From Portibacter lacus (GTDB taxonomy: Bacteria > Bacteroidota > Bacteroidia > Chitinophagales > Saprospiraceae): a stretch of 64,000 nucleotides of DNA. A program made the translations under genes and the position numbers. Where the stretch lies: positions 372,001-436,000 of the forward strand of contig NZ_JAJNKA010000003.1 of NCBI RefSeq assembly GCF_021533215.1, in the 5' to 3' direction. A model generated the notes under the pieces. That model ran no database searches. It was not told where the DNA came from and was given only the letters and a program-made list of their open reading frames with translations. Numbering within the stretch: position 1 is the stretch's first letter; each line of letters opens with the position of its first letter. Below are positions 1 to 8,887 of the stretch, piece by piece.

Positions 1-27
1 AAGAACTTCGTGTATATAATAATATAG

Positions 28-58
28 AAAAGGAGTTCTCAAATGAGTGCTCCTTTTT
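28..58 (+). terminator. Rho-independent terminator of an upstream gene
   Basis: AAAAGGAG (28-35) pairs perfectly with CTCCTTTT (50-57), with a second small helix CTC/GAG inside the loop, and the 3' arm runs into T's. It probably ends a transcript entering from the left, because the next gene starts at 92. The symmetric A and T runs mean it could also work on the minus strand. Confidence 0.55.
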
Positions 59-91
59 ATTTTATAATAATGGCTAAATGCCAAATTTGAC

Positions 92-946
92 ATGAAAAGA
101 AAAGAGCCTATAAAAGTTGTTATACAAGGAGTACCTGGTGCATTTCATGAAATTGCTGCCAGACATCACTTTGACAAAGAAGAGGTGGAAGTTGTTCCTG
201 CTATGACTTTTTCAGATCTGATTGTAAAAGCAGAAGACCCAAGTGTGTCCGATTATGCAATAATGGCAATAGAAAATACTATCGCAGGTTCATTATTGCA
301 AAACTACATTTTACTTAAAGATTCTAACTTAACAATCGTAGGAGAAGTACTACTTCGAATAAAACACAACTTACTAGCCATTAACGGGACCAAGATAGAA
401 GACATCGAAGAAGTGCATTCTCATCCAATGGCTATTCTCCAGTGTGCAGATTTTTTCTTGGATTACGAACACATCCGTTTAGTAGAAGCTGATGACACCG
501 CAGCAAGTGCGGTTAGAGTAAAGCAAAATAAAAACCCAAAGCGGGCAGCAATTGCAAGCAAATTAGCGGCGGAACAGATCGGCCTAGAAGTTATCGCAGA
601 AGAGATCGAAACAAATCATAGAAACTATACCCGCTTTCTCGTTTTAGAAAGAAAAAACCAACAAGAATACAAGAAAAATCACGTAAAGGTTTCTGTTTCA
701 TTTGCTGTAGAACACCAAGTGGGAAGCTTAAGCACGGTACTACATAATCTAAGTAAGAATAATACCAATCTTACTAAAATACAGTCCATGCCCATCGTTG
801 GGAAAGAATGGCAATATTACTTCTTTGTTGATTTCATCATTAATGGTAAAGGCGATTTCGAAACCATTATGGCAGATTTAAGAAACGATTCTTCAGAATT
901 ACAGATTTTAGGAACTTATGAAAAAGGAGAATACTATGATAGTTAA
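92..946 (+). CDS. pheA: Prephenate dehydratase with C-terminal ACT domain
   Basis: This enzyme decarboxylates and dehydrates prephenate to phenylpyruvate in phenylalanine synthesis. The 284-aa length fits the monofunctional form without a chorismate mutase domain. Residues 1-190 are the catalytic lobe, including the AIENTIAGSL stretch and the family NYTRF motif near 180. An ACT-type regulatory domain follows from about residue 200. In that domain the usual GAL and ESRP phenylalanine-binding motifs read GSL and QSMP, so feedback control may differ from E. coli PheA. It is the first gene of a four-gene operon and its 3' end overlaps the next start by 11 bases. A near-consensus -7 element (CAAATTTG, 82-89) lies directly before the ATG. 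The missing mutase activity is supplied by the gene at 2950. Confidence 0.95.
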   Translation: MKRKEPIKVVIQGVPGAFHEIAARHHFDKEEVEVVPAMTFSDLIVKAEDPSVSDYAIMAIENTIAGSLLQNYILLKDSNLTIVGEVLLRIKHNLLAINGTKIEDIEEVHSHPMAILQCADFFLDYEHIRLVEADDTAASAVRVKQNKNPKRAAIASKLAAEQIGLEVIAEEIETNHRNYTRFLVLERKNQQEYKKNHVKVSVSFAVEHQVGSLSTVLHNLSKNNTNLTKIQSMPIVGKEWQYYFFVDFIINGKGDFETIMADLRNDSSELQILGTYEKGEYYDS

Positions 947-2105
947 ACAAGCTTCTCGCCTTAATCATGTTAAAGAATATTACTTCTCACATAAGCTCAG
1001 AGAGGTAGGACAGATGAATGCTGATGGCAAAGATGTCATAAATCTTGGTATTGGGAAACCTGATCTAGCTCCACCTGCTGAAGCGGTAACCGCCCTAAAG
1101 AACGCTGCTGAAAATGATAGCTATCATGGGTATCAGTCCTATTCTGGTTTGCCAGAACTTAGAAAAGCATTCGCAGATTGGTACTTGAAATATTTCGATA
1201 CAACTCTGAATCCAGCTAGTGAAATTCTACCATTAATCGGTTCGAAGGAAGGTATAATGCACATTACCATGAGTTTTCTGGAAAAAGGAGACCAAGTGCT
1301 CATACCTAATCCTGGATATCCTGCTTATGAATCCGCAGCAAAATTAAGTGGTGCAGAAAGTGTGCTCTATAACTTGACAGCGGAAAATAATTGGCTTCCT
1401 AATTTCAAAGAGTTAGAAGCCATGGATTTATCTAAGGTGAAATTAATGTGGATTAATTATCCGAATATGCCCACAGGTGCTCGTGGAAACAAGGAAACAT
1501 TTGAAAAACTAGTAGCCTTGTGCAAGGAGAACAGCATTCTTCTTTGCCATGATAATCCATATTCCTTCATCTTAAATAAGGAACAATTTAGCATCCTTAG
1601 TATAGAAGGTGCAATGGATTGTTGCTTAGAGCTTAACTCGTTAAGCAAGTCACATAACATGTCAGGGTGGAGAGTCGGAATGCTCGGAGGACGAAGTGAT
1701 TATATTCAGACCATTCTTAAGTTCAAGAGCAATATGGATTCTGGAATGTTCAGAGCACTTCAAGAAGGAGCAATCGCAGCGTTATCGATGGATCAAGCAT
1801 GGTTTGATTCATTGACAGAAACATATACTGAACGAAAAGTAGAGGCCGAAAAAATAATCGATCTACTAGGTTGTAGTTATAAAGGAGACCAAAGCGGTAT
1901 GTTTTTATGGGCTAAAATTCAAGACCATTATAAAGATGCTATAGAATTAGCAGATGAAATCTTATATGGTGCCAATGTTTTTATAACACCTGGAAATATT
2001 TTTGGAAGTAACGGTAATCGATACATTCGAATTTCCCTTTGTCAACCAAGTAGTTTATTAGCTCAAGCGAGAGAAAGAATTGAAAAATTCAAACTAGAAA
2101 GATGA
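936..2105 (+). CDS. PLP-dependent class I/II aminotransferase (aromatic or prephenate)
   Basis: This is a fold-type I aminotransferase of 389 aa, expected to carry out the transamination step of Phe/Tyr synthesis (phenylpyruvate, hydroxyphenylpyruvate or prephenate; the substrate is inferred from context). The PLP lysine is K238 in SLSKSHNMSGWRVG, the classic SxSK...R box, and a PNPGYPAY segment lies upstream. I prefer the ATG at 936 over an in-frame ATG at 918 because 936 has a good Shine-Dalgarno sequence (AAGGAG, 924-929) and the usual small overlap with pheA. The last codons overlap the start of tyrA through ATGA. A DapL or AspC type of specificity cannot be excluded from sequence alone. 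Confidence 0.9.
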   Translation: MIVKQASRLNHVKEYYFSHKLREVGQMNADGKDVINLGIGKPDLAPPAEAVTALKNAAENDSYHGYQSYSGLPELRKAFADWYLKYFDTTLNPASEILPLIGSKEGIMHITMSFLEKGDQVLIPNPGYPAYESAAKLSGAESVLYNLTAENNWLPNFKELEAMDLSKVKLMWINYPNMPTGARGNKETFEKLVALCKENSILLCHDNPYSFILNKEQFSILSIEGAMDCCLELNSLSKSHNMSGWRVGMLGGRSDYIQTILKFKSNMDSGMFRALQEGAIAALSMDQAWFDSLTETYTERKVEAEKIIDLLGCSYKGDQSGMFLWAKIQDHYKDAIELADEILYGANVFITPGNIFGSNGNRYIRISLCQPSSLLAQARERIEKFKLER

Positions 2106-2941
2106 AAGTAGCAGTAATAGGATTGGGGTTAATAGGTGGGTCTCTTGTGAAAAGTTTGAGAACACTAGATATTGCGACGAATATAATAGGTGTAGATGCT
2201 TCACCTGAACATCAAGAAATAGCGCTTTCATTAGGCTTAGTGGATCAGTGTCTGCCACTAGAGGAAGCTGTGAATGCGAGTGACTTTGTAATTGTTGCTA
2301 CACCAGTAAATACCATTCCTTCTATTATCAGAGACGTATTAGACCTTGTGGAAGAACAGACAGTGATCGATGTAGGATCTACTAAAGCCGAAATTATTCG
2401 TAAAGTAAAAGGACATCCGAAGAGAAGTAATTTTGTGGCTTGTCACCCGATGGCAGGAACAGAATATTCAGGTCCTGAAGCTGCGGTTTCTGGATTATTT
2501 ACAAATAAGTACGTTGTGATATGCGATCATGGAGATAGCGATCTTGAAAAATTTGAGATGGTTAGGTCCATGTTTGAGAAAATGGAAATGAAAGTACTTT
2601 TGCAAGAAGCTGAGGCTCATGATACACATGTTGCCTATGTTTCTCATATTTCACATATCAGTTCTTTCGCATTGGCCATTACGGTATTAAAGAAAGAAGT
2701 GGATGAAGATCGAATATTTGAGTTAGCAAGTACAGGATTTAGTAGTACGGTAAGATTAGCAAAAAGTTCACCAGCCACTTGGGTGCCTATTTTTGAACAG
2801 AATAGAGACAATGTTTTAGAAGTCTTAGATGAGCACATCAGTGTGCTGTCAGATTTCAGAAGCTCATTAATAAAAAAGAATTACGAAAAGTTTCACGACT
2901 TAATCTGTGAAGCAAATAAAATTAAAAAAATACTAAAATAG
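2102..2941 (+). CDS. tyrA: Prephenate dehydrogenase
   Basis: This NAD(P)-dependent enzyme makes 4-hydroxyphenylpyruvate from prephenate in the tyrosine branch. The 279-aa protein opens with a Rossmann glycine motif (GLGLIGGS, residues 7-14). It also has the HPMAGTEYSG substrate-binding segment near residue 115 and a SHISHISS stretch typical of the helical dimerisation half. It lacks a C-terminal ACT domain. The start overlaps the aminotransferase stop (ATGA), which indicates translational coupling. The next gene begins 8 bases after its stop. Confidence 0.94.
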   Translation: MKVAVIGLGLIGGSLVKSLRTLDIATNIIGVDASPEHQEIALSLGLVDQCLPLEEAVNASDFVIVATPVNTIPSIIRDVLDLVEEQTVIDVGSTKAEIIRKVKGHPKRSNFVACHPMAGTEYSGPEAAVSGLFTNKYVVICDHGDSDLEKFEMVRSMFEKMEMKVLLQEAEAHDTHVAYVSHISHISSFALAITVLKKEVDEDRIFELASTGFSSTVRLAKSSPATWVPIFEQNRDNVLEVLDEHISVLSDFRSSLIKKNYEKFHDLICEANKIKKILK

Positions 2942-2949
2942 ATAGTAAC

Positions 2950-4017
2950 ATGGAAATGAAATTTGAAAATCCATTCGGAGCAGATAAAAAAAGACCTTAC
3001 ATCATTGCAGGTCCTTGTAGTGCTGAGACAGAAGAACAAGTACTAGGAATTGCACATGAATTAAAAGATCAAAACATAGACCTATATAGAGCGGGGATAT
3101 GGAAGCCTAGAACGAAACCTGGTTCATTCGAAGGTGTAGGTGCACTAGGACTTAAGTGGTTAAGACGAGTTAAAGAAGAAACTGGTCTAAAAGTAACTAC
3201 TGAAGTTGCGAATCGAGTGCACGTGGATGAATGCTTATACCATGACATCGATGTACTTTGGATAGGAGCAAGAACTACCGTGAATCCTTTTTCAGTTCAG
3301 GATATTGCAGATGCATTAGAAGGAGTAGACATTCCAGTGATGGTGAAAAATCCAATCAACGCCGATCTTAAATTATGGATAGGTGGAATCGAAAGATTAT
3401 ATAAAGCTGGGATTACTAAAATCGCCGCCATTCACAGAGGGTTTTCTTCATTCGGTGAAACGAACTATAGAAATGCTCCAACTTGGCAGATTCCTATCGA
3501 ATTAAAAAGACAATTTCCAGATTTATTGATCATCAATGACAACAGTCACATATGTGGACGAAGAGATATCCTTAAGGATGTAGCTCAAGTAGCGATGGAT
3601 TTAAATTTTGATGGATTAATGACGGAAGTGCACAACAATCCTGATAAAGCATGGAGTGATGCTGCTCAGCAGATTACACCAAAAGTTTTCGGACAGTTAG
3701 TAAGCGATCTTGTGATTAGAGAAAAAGGTGGAACAAGTGTAGATCAGTCAGATCTTGCTGTATTAAGATCTAAAATCGATGTTCTGGACGATGAATTATT
3801 AAGAATCCTTGATGATCGAATGAAATTGGCTGAGGAAATAGGAGTGTATAAAAAAGCAAATAACATTTCTATCCTACAACCAGAAAGATGGAATGCAATT
3901 TTAGAGAAATCTGAAAAGAAAGCTACTAATCTCGGACTAAGCGTTGAATTTATCAACAAATTATTCAGATCTGTACATCAGGAAAGCATCAATCACCAAG
4001 AGGAGATTATGAAATAA
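2950..4017 (+). CDS. Bifunctional 3-deoxy-7-phosphoheptulonate synthase / chorismate mutase
   Basis: Residues 1 to about 260 are a type I DAHP synthase of the short AroA-beta/KDO8P-like kind. It shows AGPCSAE (20-26), a WKPRTKPGSFEG segment, KNPIN and HRG near the barrel active site. This domain condenses PEP and erythrose-4-phosphate, the first committed shikimate step. Residues from about 265 are an AroQ-type chorismate mutase helix bundle (LRSKIDVLDDELLRILDDR and following). In related CFB-group bacteria the fused mutase also acts as the allosteric sensor of the synthase, so prephenate or chorismate may feed back on the pathway entry; that is inference here. It is the last gene of the pheA-aminotransferase-tyrA operon, which therefore holds the entry step and both terminal branches. 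The ATG at 2956 is an alternative start. Confidence 0.93.
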   Translation: MEMKFENPFGADKKRPYIIAGPCSAETEEQVLGIAHELKDQNIDLYRAGIWKPRTKPGSFEGVGALGLKWLRRVKEETGLKVTTEVANRVHVDECLYHDIDVLWIGARTTVNPFSVQDIADALEGVDIPVMVKNPINADLKLWIGGIERLYKAGITKIAAIHRGFSSFGETNYRNAPTWQIPIELKRQFPDLLIINDNSHICGRRDILKDVAQVAMDLNFDGLMTEVHNNPDKAWSDAAQQITPKVFGQLVSDLVIREKGGTSVDQSDLAVLRSKIDVLDDELLRILDDRMKLAEEIGVYKKANNISILQPERWNAILEKSEKKATNLGLSVEFINKLFRSVHQESINHQEEIMK

Positions 4018-4076
4018 AATTTGATACTCCATAAATTCAACAAATAAGTTGAAATCTGGAGAATTGATATTATTAA

Positions 4077-4113
4077 TTGGCCAGGTATATGAATAACAAT
4101 TATACCTGGTCAA
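4077..4113 (+). terminator. Stem-loop after the aromatic operon, possible terminator
   Basis: TTGGCCAGGTATA (4077-4089) pairs with TATACCTGGTCAA (4101-4113) over 13 positions with one G-T wobble and an 11-nt loop. There is no clear T tract afterwards, so it may stabilise the mRNA 3' end rather than terminate intrinsically. A weaker TTCAAC/GTTGAA hairpin lies just upstream (4036-4053). Confidence 0.45.
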
Positions 4114-4401
4114 TCATATAAATTCCACCGCTACCTAATGTGCTTGTTTCTTCTGCCTATCGATCTTTTACCAAAGTCCTATTCCAAGCACAAATTTCCG
4201 ACAGACCACCCCTTCATATCATCTTTTATCTGCTAGTATTTCAGGCGAACTGGACGCCAAATTACTACGTGTATAAAACTCTAAAAGTTACTACAAATAT
4301 TACTAAAAGTGTAAACTTTAAACAAATGAAATTAAAGTTTATTAAGGTGATTTAAAGATTGGTTTATAGATAAATAATCGCTTATTTTAGGCGAAAAACT
4401 A
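4114..4401. other. Intergenic region without recognisable gene
   Basis: This stretch of about 290 bases separates the aromatic operon from the Crp-like regulator. A 71-codon open frame (4140-4355) has no recognisable motif and biased, low-complexity content, so I do not call it a gene. The last 100 bases are very AT-rich and presumably carry the promoter of the regulator, but I see no clean TAnnTTTG element. Confidence 0.5.
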
Positions 4402-4989
4402 GTGAGTATTAACCATTCCCCATTAAAAAGCTTAATCCATATCTTACCACCTTCAGTGCTCGAGGAGTTTACAAACAGTTTCGCAGAAGTAAAGCTTTTG
4501 AAAGGTGAAAGTTTACTTAGAATCAACCAAGTTTGTCGACATATGTATATTGTCAAAAAAGGCGCCGTTCGGCATTTTAGAATTGCGAAAGACGGATCAG
4601 AATACAACACTTGGTTTTCATTCGAGGATGATATCATTGCGGTTTTAAAGAGTACTGTTAGAGAATCGCCTAGTAATACAGGTATTATTGCCATGGAAGA
4701 CACTACCTTTTTATCGATATCACAATCTGAAATAGATAATTTGAGGATAAAACACCATTCCTTCGAGACCTTCTCCAGGAGATTGATCGAAGAGTATTTC
4801 ATATTCATGGAACAAAGAGCTTTCAGTGCACAAGCAAATACAGCTCTTCAGAAATACGCAGAATTACTTTCTGCAAATCCGAAAGTCATGGACCGTGTAA
4901 CTCAAACACAAATAGCATCCTATTTAGGAATCAAGAAGGAAACCTTTACAAGGATTAAGAAAAAAATGAAAAATTTATCTAGTAGTTGA
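4402..4989 (+). CDS. Crp/Fnr-family transcriptional regulator
   Basis: This is a 195-aa protein of the size usual for Bacteroidota Crp-like regulators. Residues 1-120 form a cyclic-nucleotide-binding-type beta-roll (GESLLRINQVCRHMYIVKKG, then a glycine-containing jelly roll). A long dimerisation helix follows. The C-terminal helix-turn-helix is TQTQIASYLGIKKETFTRI at about 170-188, with the recognition helix near its end. No FNR-type cysteine cluster is visible, so an iron-sulfur sensor is unlikely; the ligand is unknown. The start is a GTG at 4402. It stands alone between two non-coding regions, so its targets cannot be inferred from neighbours. Confidence 0.85.
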   Translation: MSINHSPLKSLIHILPPSVLEEFTNSFAEVKLLKGESLLRINQVCRHMYIVKKGAVRHFRIAKDGSEYNTWFSFEDDIIAVLKSTVRESPSNTGIIAMEDTTFLSISQSEIDNLRIKHHSFETFSRRLIEEYFIFMEQRAFSAQANTALQKYAELLSANPKVMDRVTQTQIASYLGIKKETFTRIKKKMKNLSSS

Positions 4990-5353
4990 CAAATGTCAAC
5001 AGCGTTATAAATCTTAAATATGATATTAGGGATAACATTTAAAAATAGAGCCACAATCTATTAGTAGATCATTAACTATGAGCAAAATTCTAAGTAGATT
5101 TCTCTTCATTAAATGTAAAATTGATCTATAGAACACCATTAGATTAGCACTTATGCTAATATCAAAATATTTCTATTCGAAAATTAAAATATGACGTTAG
5201 TTCATATTAAAATATAATATGTTCTTTGGCGTGTTATAGATGTTCAAATGAAGGTTAAATAGAATAAGTATTGTTAATTTTTGCAATACACTTGTATTCA
5301 AGCTTCAATTTTAGCATTTAAATACTACCATGAGGGTTTTTTAGGTGTGTGTT
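4990..5353. other. AT-rich intergenic region, possible small RNA locus
   Basis: About 365 bases hold no supportable protein gene but end in a very strong terminator (next entry). A tight hairpin AATAC-ACTT-GTATT lies at 5285-5298. TAATTTTTG near 5273 resembles the -7 consensus with one extra base. Either the Crp-like gene has a long 3' untranslated region or a short unannotated RNA is made here. Confidence 0.35.
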
Positions 5354-5386
5354 AGGTGTAAGAATGATAATCTTACACCTTTTTTA
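5354..5386 (+). terminator. Strong Rho-independent terminator
   Basis: AGGTGTAAGA (5354-5363) pairs perfectly with TCTTACACCT (5371-5380) around the 7-nt loop ATGATAA, followed by six T's. It lies 49 bases before the start chosen for the next gene. This argues against the longer reading of that gene from 5345, which would run straight through the hairpin. Confidence 0.8.
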
Positions 5387-5434
5387 TTTGTGTATTTTCT
5401 TATTTTTTTACGTCTAACAATAAAAGAAATAGAA

Positions 5435-5821
5435 ATGATACAGCTTTTGATCCTTTTAATGTCCTTGATGAATCAATCTCAAATAGAAGAAATAGGCTTT
5501 GGGAATGGCGGTGGTTTCACTGGTGCTGTCACCTCGTACGTATTAACAAAAGACGGAAATCTGTTCAGTGAGAATGCTTTCACTGAGGAAAGAAGCCTCA
5601 TTAAAAAAATTGATACTTCCGTAGTTGATGACCTCTTTCAGTTTGCTGAATCTTCAGATTTACTAAGTTTTCGAATTAACAAACCAGGAAACACTTATAA
5701 GTATGTTGATTTTAACATAGCTGGAACACATCTGAAATCAGTATGGACAGGAAAGTCTGAAAATAAAAGCCTAAATTTGTTGTATGCACAATTAAAGGAT
5801 TTGTGCCAAATTAAAGAATAA
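5435..5821 (+). CDS. Small secreted or lipid-free exported protein of unknown function
   Basis: This 128-aa protein has a hydrophobic N-terminus (MIQLLILLMSLMNQSQ). It is followed by a glycine-rich FGNGGGFTGAVTSYVL segment and a mixed alpha/beta remainder ending in YAQLKDLCQIK. The GGGFxG...SYxLxxxGxLF pattern is one I recognise from small conserved Bacteroidota proteins without known function. I chose the ATG at 5435 because the in-frame upstream codons overlap a strong terminator. The following protease starts 3 bases after its stop, so the two are co-transcribed. It could be an accessory or inhibitor of that protease, but this is a guess from position only. Confidence 0.7.
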   Translation: MIQLLILLMSLMNQSQIEEIGFGNGGGFTGAVTSYVLTKDGNLFSENAFTEERSLIKKIDTSVVDDLFQFAESSDLLSFRINKPGNTYKYVDFNIAGTHLKSVWTGKSENKSLNLLYAQLKDLCQIKE

Positions 5822-5824
5822 ATT

Positions 5825-8800
5825 ATGAATCGAATACTACTTCTCCTATTGATTATCACCGGGAGTTTTCAGGTAAATGCTCAATTAAAAAGTATTTCTA
5901 AAACAGGAATTCCTGTGACTGAATTAAAACAACCTACATTCAATCCAACTCTTCCTCAATCTCAAAATTTGACTCATGTCGATTATACACAATTGGGAAA
6001 GTTGACCACTTTATCTATTAACAAAAAAATAAAGGCTTACCAATTCGATAAGAATAAAATGCCTATTCATATAAAAGGAAATTTAAAAGATTTCACGCCT
6101 GAACTTTCTAGACAGGCCTTCGATTATCTGGAAGAAATCGCTCCTTTATATCATATAAGCAATGCTGAGCAAGAGTGGGTAATTAAAGAGATTACAACTG
6201 ATGAGATTGGTATGCAGCATATTAAAGTTCAGCAAGTAATAAATGAAATTCCCGTATTTGCTGGCGAGTTAACCATGCATGCTAAAAAAGGAAGAATAGA
6301 AACAGTAATGGGTCGAGGTTTTCCTACCCCAGAATTAGCATCATTTACACCTAAGATTAGTGCGAGGCAAGCTGAAAAGAACATGACAGCAATGCTGAGC
6401 AAGATGAAGCACTTTGTTGAAATTCCTAGCGAACATTTGAAAATGCTAGACATGAATCAAGTAACAGTAGAATTAGTCGTATATCATAAGGACGATTACG
6501 CACATCAAGAATTTCTAGCATATCATATAAAAGCATATGAAAACTTAGGCAGTTACAAGACCTACTTTATGGATGCGAATACTGGAGAAATTATTCACGA
6601 CCATGATAATATATGCAATTTTCACGCAGACCATATGCCTCCACCAGATGGTCCGAAGACGGCTAATGCAACTGACCTGAACGGTATTAACAGAACAATA
6701 GATACTTATGAATCAGGAGGTAACTTCTTCCTAATCAATGCGACGAAGCCGAATTTCAGTAGTTCACAATCCACGATGCCTAATGAACCTAAAGGTGTAA
6801 TATGGACTATGGATGCACAAAATTCAAGTCCGAGCACAGACGATTTTACCGCATTTCATGTAGCAACAAGTGACAATAATAGCTGGAATGATCGCTCTTC
6901 AGTCTCAGCTCATTACAACGCTGGAATCGCATATGACTATTTTAAAAATATTCATGCTAGAAACGCGATCGATGGTGGTGGAGGTAACATCATTTCGTTT
7001 GTAAATGTTACAGATGAAGACGATGCTGATATGGATAATGCATTCTGGAACGGAGTGGCGATGTTCTACGGTAATGGTAATACAGAATTCTCTGAATTAG
7101 CAGGATCACTAGATGTCGCTGGTCATGAAATGTCCCACGGTGTTGTACAGTCTTCTGCAAATTTGAAATATGAAGGAGAAAGTGGAGCTCTAAATGAAAG
7201 TTTCGCAGATATCTTCGGTGTCATGATGGATAGAGATGATTATAAAATTGGAGAAGATGTTGTCTCATCTGCTTACACTACAGGAGCATTAAGAGACATG
7301 GCGAATCCTAATAACGGAGGATCAAAACTAGGTGATAGAGGATATCAACCAGGTCATGTTAATCAACAATATTTCGGTTCCGCAGATAATGGCGGAGTTC
7401 ATATTAATAGCGGAATTGTTAATCATGCTTTCTTCTTATTCGCAGAAGCAGTAGGAAAGGACAAAGCTGAAAAAGTATATTATAGAGCCTTAACTCAATA
7501 TTTAACAAGATCATCTCAGTTCATTGACGCAAGAATAGCAGTCGTTCAAGCAGCTCAAGATCTTTACGGAGCGAATGAAGCCAATGCGGCTAAGGCTGCC
7601 TATGATCAAGTTGGCATCGGTGAAAGTGCTGGTGGTGATTATACGAATGATGCGACAACTAATGAAGGAGATGGATTTATAGTTTTTTCAGATGGGTCAC
7701 AGACCAAATTACAACTTGCCAATGGTTCACTTGAGCTCGTTTTAGATCCTGCCTCTGCATCTCCACCTTACAGTAAACCAAGTGTAACAGATGATGGTAG
7801 CTTAATTTTTTATGTCAATGCAGATAATCAAATTGCTTATACTGCTATAAATTGGGATTCTGGAGAAGTCAATGTTGATATATGGCAAGATCAGGAAATA
7901 TGGGCTAATGTAGCGATATCAAAGGATGGAAATAGAATAGCTGCAGTAGAACTAGCACAATCTAATCGAATTCATATCTATGATTTTAGTTTGCAAGAAT
8001 GGTATACAGATGATTTTAACAATTTAGGATTTCAGCTATACAATCCGACTTTTTCAGAAGGAGTTTCTACGGGTGATGCAAAATTTGCAGATGCGATGGA
8101 TTTTGACATTTCAGGAGAAGTCTTGATGTTTGATGTTTACAGTGAAATCGACGGAAGTTTCGGTGAGAAAATTGGATATTGGGATATTGGATTTCTAAAT
8201 GTTTTTGATAATAGTACGAGCAACTGGTCGGATGGACAGATCGCTAAGTTGTTCAGTAATCTTGCTGACGGGTTAAGTGTTGGGAATCCAACATTCTCAA
8301 AAAACTCCCCTTATATTATTGCTTTTGACTACATAGAAGATAATGAAAGAGCTGTTATCGGTGCCAATATCGAAACAGGTGACATCGAGAATATTTTCGA
8401 TAATTCTAGCTTAGGATATCCTGCCTATACTGCCACAGATGAACAAATGGTATTCACAAATGAGAGTACATTTAATACGGACATATTCATTGTAAATCTA
8501 GACGAAACTAAAATCACACCTATTCCAAGTACAGTTGGAAATCTAATATCCGATGCGAAGTGGGGCGTTCCGTTTAGGAATGGAACAAGAACATTATCAG
8601 ATGTTGAGGAAACAGAATTGATAGTAGAGCACATAAATGTTTTCCCTAATCCAAGTAGTGATATGATCTACTTCGAATTAGAATTGGAAAATAAGGAAGA
8701 TGCTAGCATAGAGATTCGTGCGATAGATGGAAGGTTAATTAACAAAGTGAATACAACCCTTATAGCTGGTAAGAATAGAAAGAATTATAATATTTCTGAT

Positions 8801-8875
8801 CTACAAGCTGGTCAGTATTCGCTTAATGTGATTACTAGAAAGCATAATCGGACAGCAGTCTTCACTAAACTATAA
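5825..8875 (+). CDS. Secreted M4 (thermolysin-like) metalloprotease with beta-propeller and T9SS type A sorting domain
   Basis: This is a 1016-aa exported zinc endopeptidase. A signal peptide (ends near VNA, residue 18) is followed by an FTP/PepSY-type propeptide to about residue 270. The catalytic domain has HEMSH (H434, E435, H438), the third zinc ligand E458 with D462 in NESFAD, and the thermolysin-type active-site histidine H526 in GGVHINSG. Residues of about 640-930 repeat short beta units such as KPSVTDDGSLIFYV, resembling a PD40/WD40-like propeller. The C-terminus from VFPNPSSD (near residue 939) is a type A T9SS sorting domain. It is therefore likely exported through the PorP/GldKLMN machinery encoded at 36-41.7 kb. 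It is co-transcribed with the small protein before it. The length exceeds ordinary M4 enzymes because of the propeller. Confidence 0.95.
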   Translation: MNRILLLLLIITGSFQVNAQLKSISKTGIPVTELKQPTFNPTLPQSQNLTHVDYTQLGKLTTLSINKKIKAYQFDKNKMPIHIKGNLKDFTPELSRQAFDYLEEIAPLYHISNAEQEWVIKEITTDEIGMQHIKVQQVINEIPVFAGELTMHAKKGRIETVMGRGFPTPELASFTPKISARQAEKNMTAMLSKMKHFVEIPSEHLKMLDMNQVTVELVVYHKDDYAHQEFLAYHIKAYENLGSYKTYFMDANTGEIIHDHDNICNFHADHMPPPDGPKTANATDLNGINRTIDTYESGGNFFLINATKPNFSSSQSTMPNEPKGVIWTMDAQNSSPSTDDFTAFHVATSDNNSWNDRSSVSAHYNAGIAYDYFKNIHARNAIDGGGGNIISFVNVTDEDDADMDNAFWNGVAMFYGNGNTEFSELAGSLDVAGHEMSHGVVQSSANLKYEGESGALNESFADIFGVMMDRDDYKIGEDVVSSAYTTGALRDMANPNNGGSKLGDRGYQPGHVNQQYFGSADNGGVHINSGIVNHAFFLFAEAVGKDKAEKVYYRALTQYLTRSSQFIDARIAVVQAAQDLYGANEANAAKAAYDQVGIGESAGGDYTNDATTNEGDGFIVFSDGSQTKLQLANGSLELVLDPASASPPYSKPSVTDDGSLIFYVNADNQIAYTAINWDSGEVNVDIWQDQEIWANVAISKDGNRIAAVELAQSNRIHIYDFSLQEWYTDDFNNLGFQLYNPTFSEGVSTGDAKFADAMDFDISGEVLMFDVYSEIDGSFGEKIGYWDIGFLNVFDNSTSNWSDGQIAKLFSNLADGLSVGNPTFSKNSPYIIAFDYIEDNERAVIGANIETGDIENIFDNSSLGYPAYTATDEQMVFTNESTFNTDIFIVNLDETKITPIPSTVGNLISDAKWGVPFRNGTRTLSDVEETELIVEHINVFPNPSSDMIYFELELENKEDASIEIRAIDGRLINKVNTTLIAGKNRKNYNISDLQAGQYSLNVITRKHNRTAVFTKL

Positions 8876-8887
8876 TCAACATTTTTA

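Noticed and set aside
4140-4355. 71-codon open frame between the aromatic operon and the Crp-like gene
   Set aside because: No recognisable motif or export signal, unusual composition, and no ribosome-binding or promoter support; likely a chance frame in a gap.
4332-4808. 158-codon minus-strand frame opposite the Crp-like gene
   Set aside because: It lies antisense to a gene with clear domains and has no family pattern of its own.
5345-5434. N-terminal extension of the small secreted protein
   Set aside because: It would be translated across a strong terminator hairpin and would bury the natural hydrophobic N-terminus.
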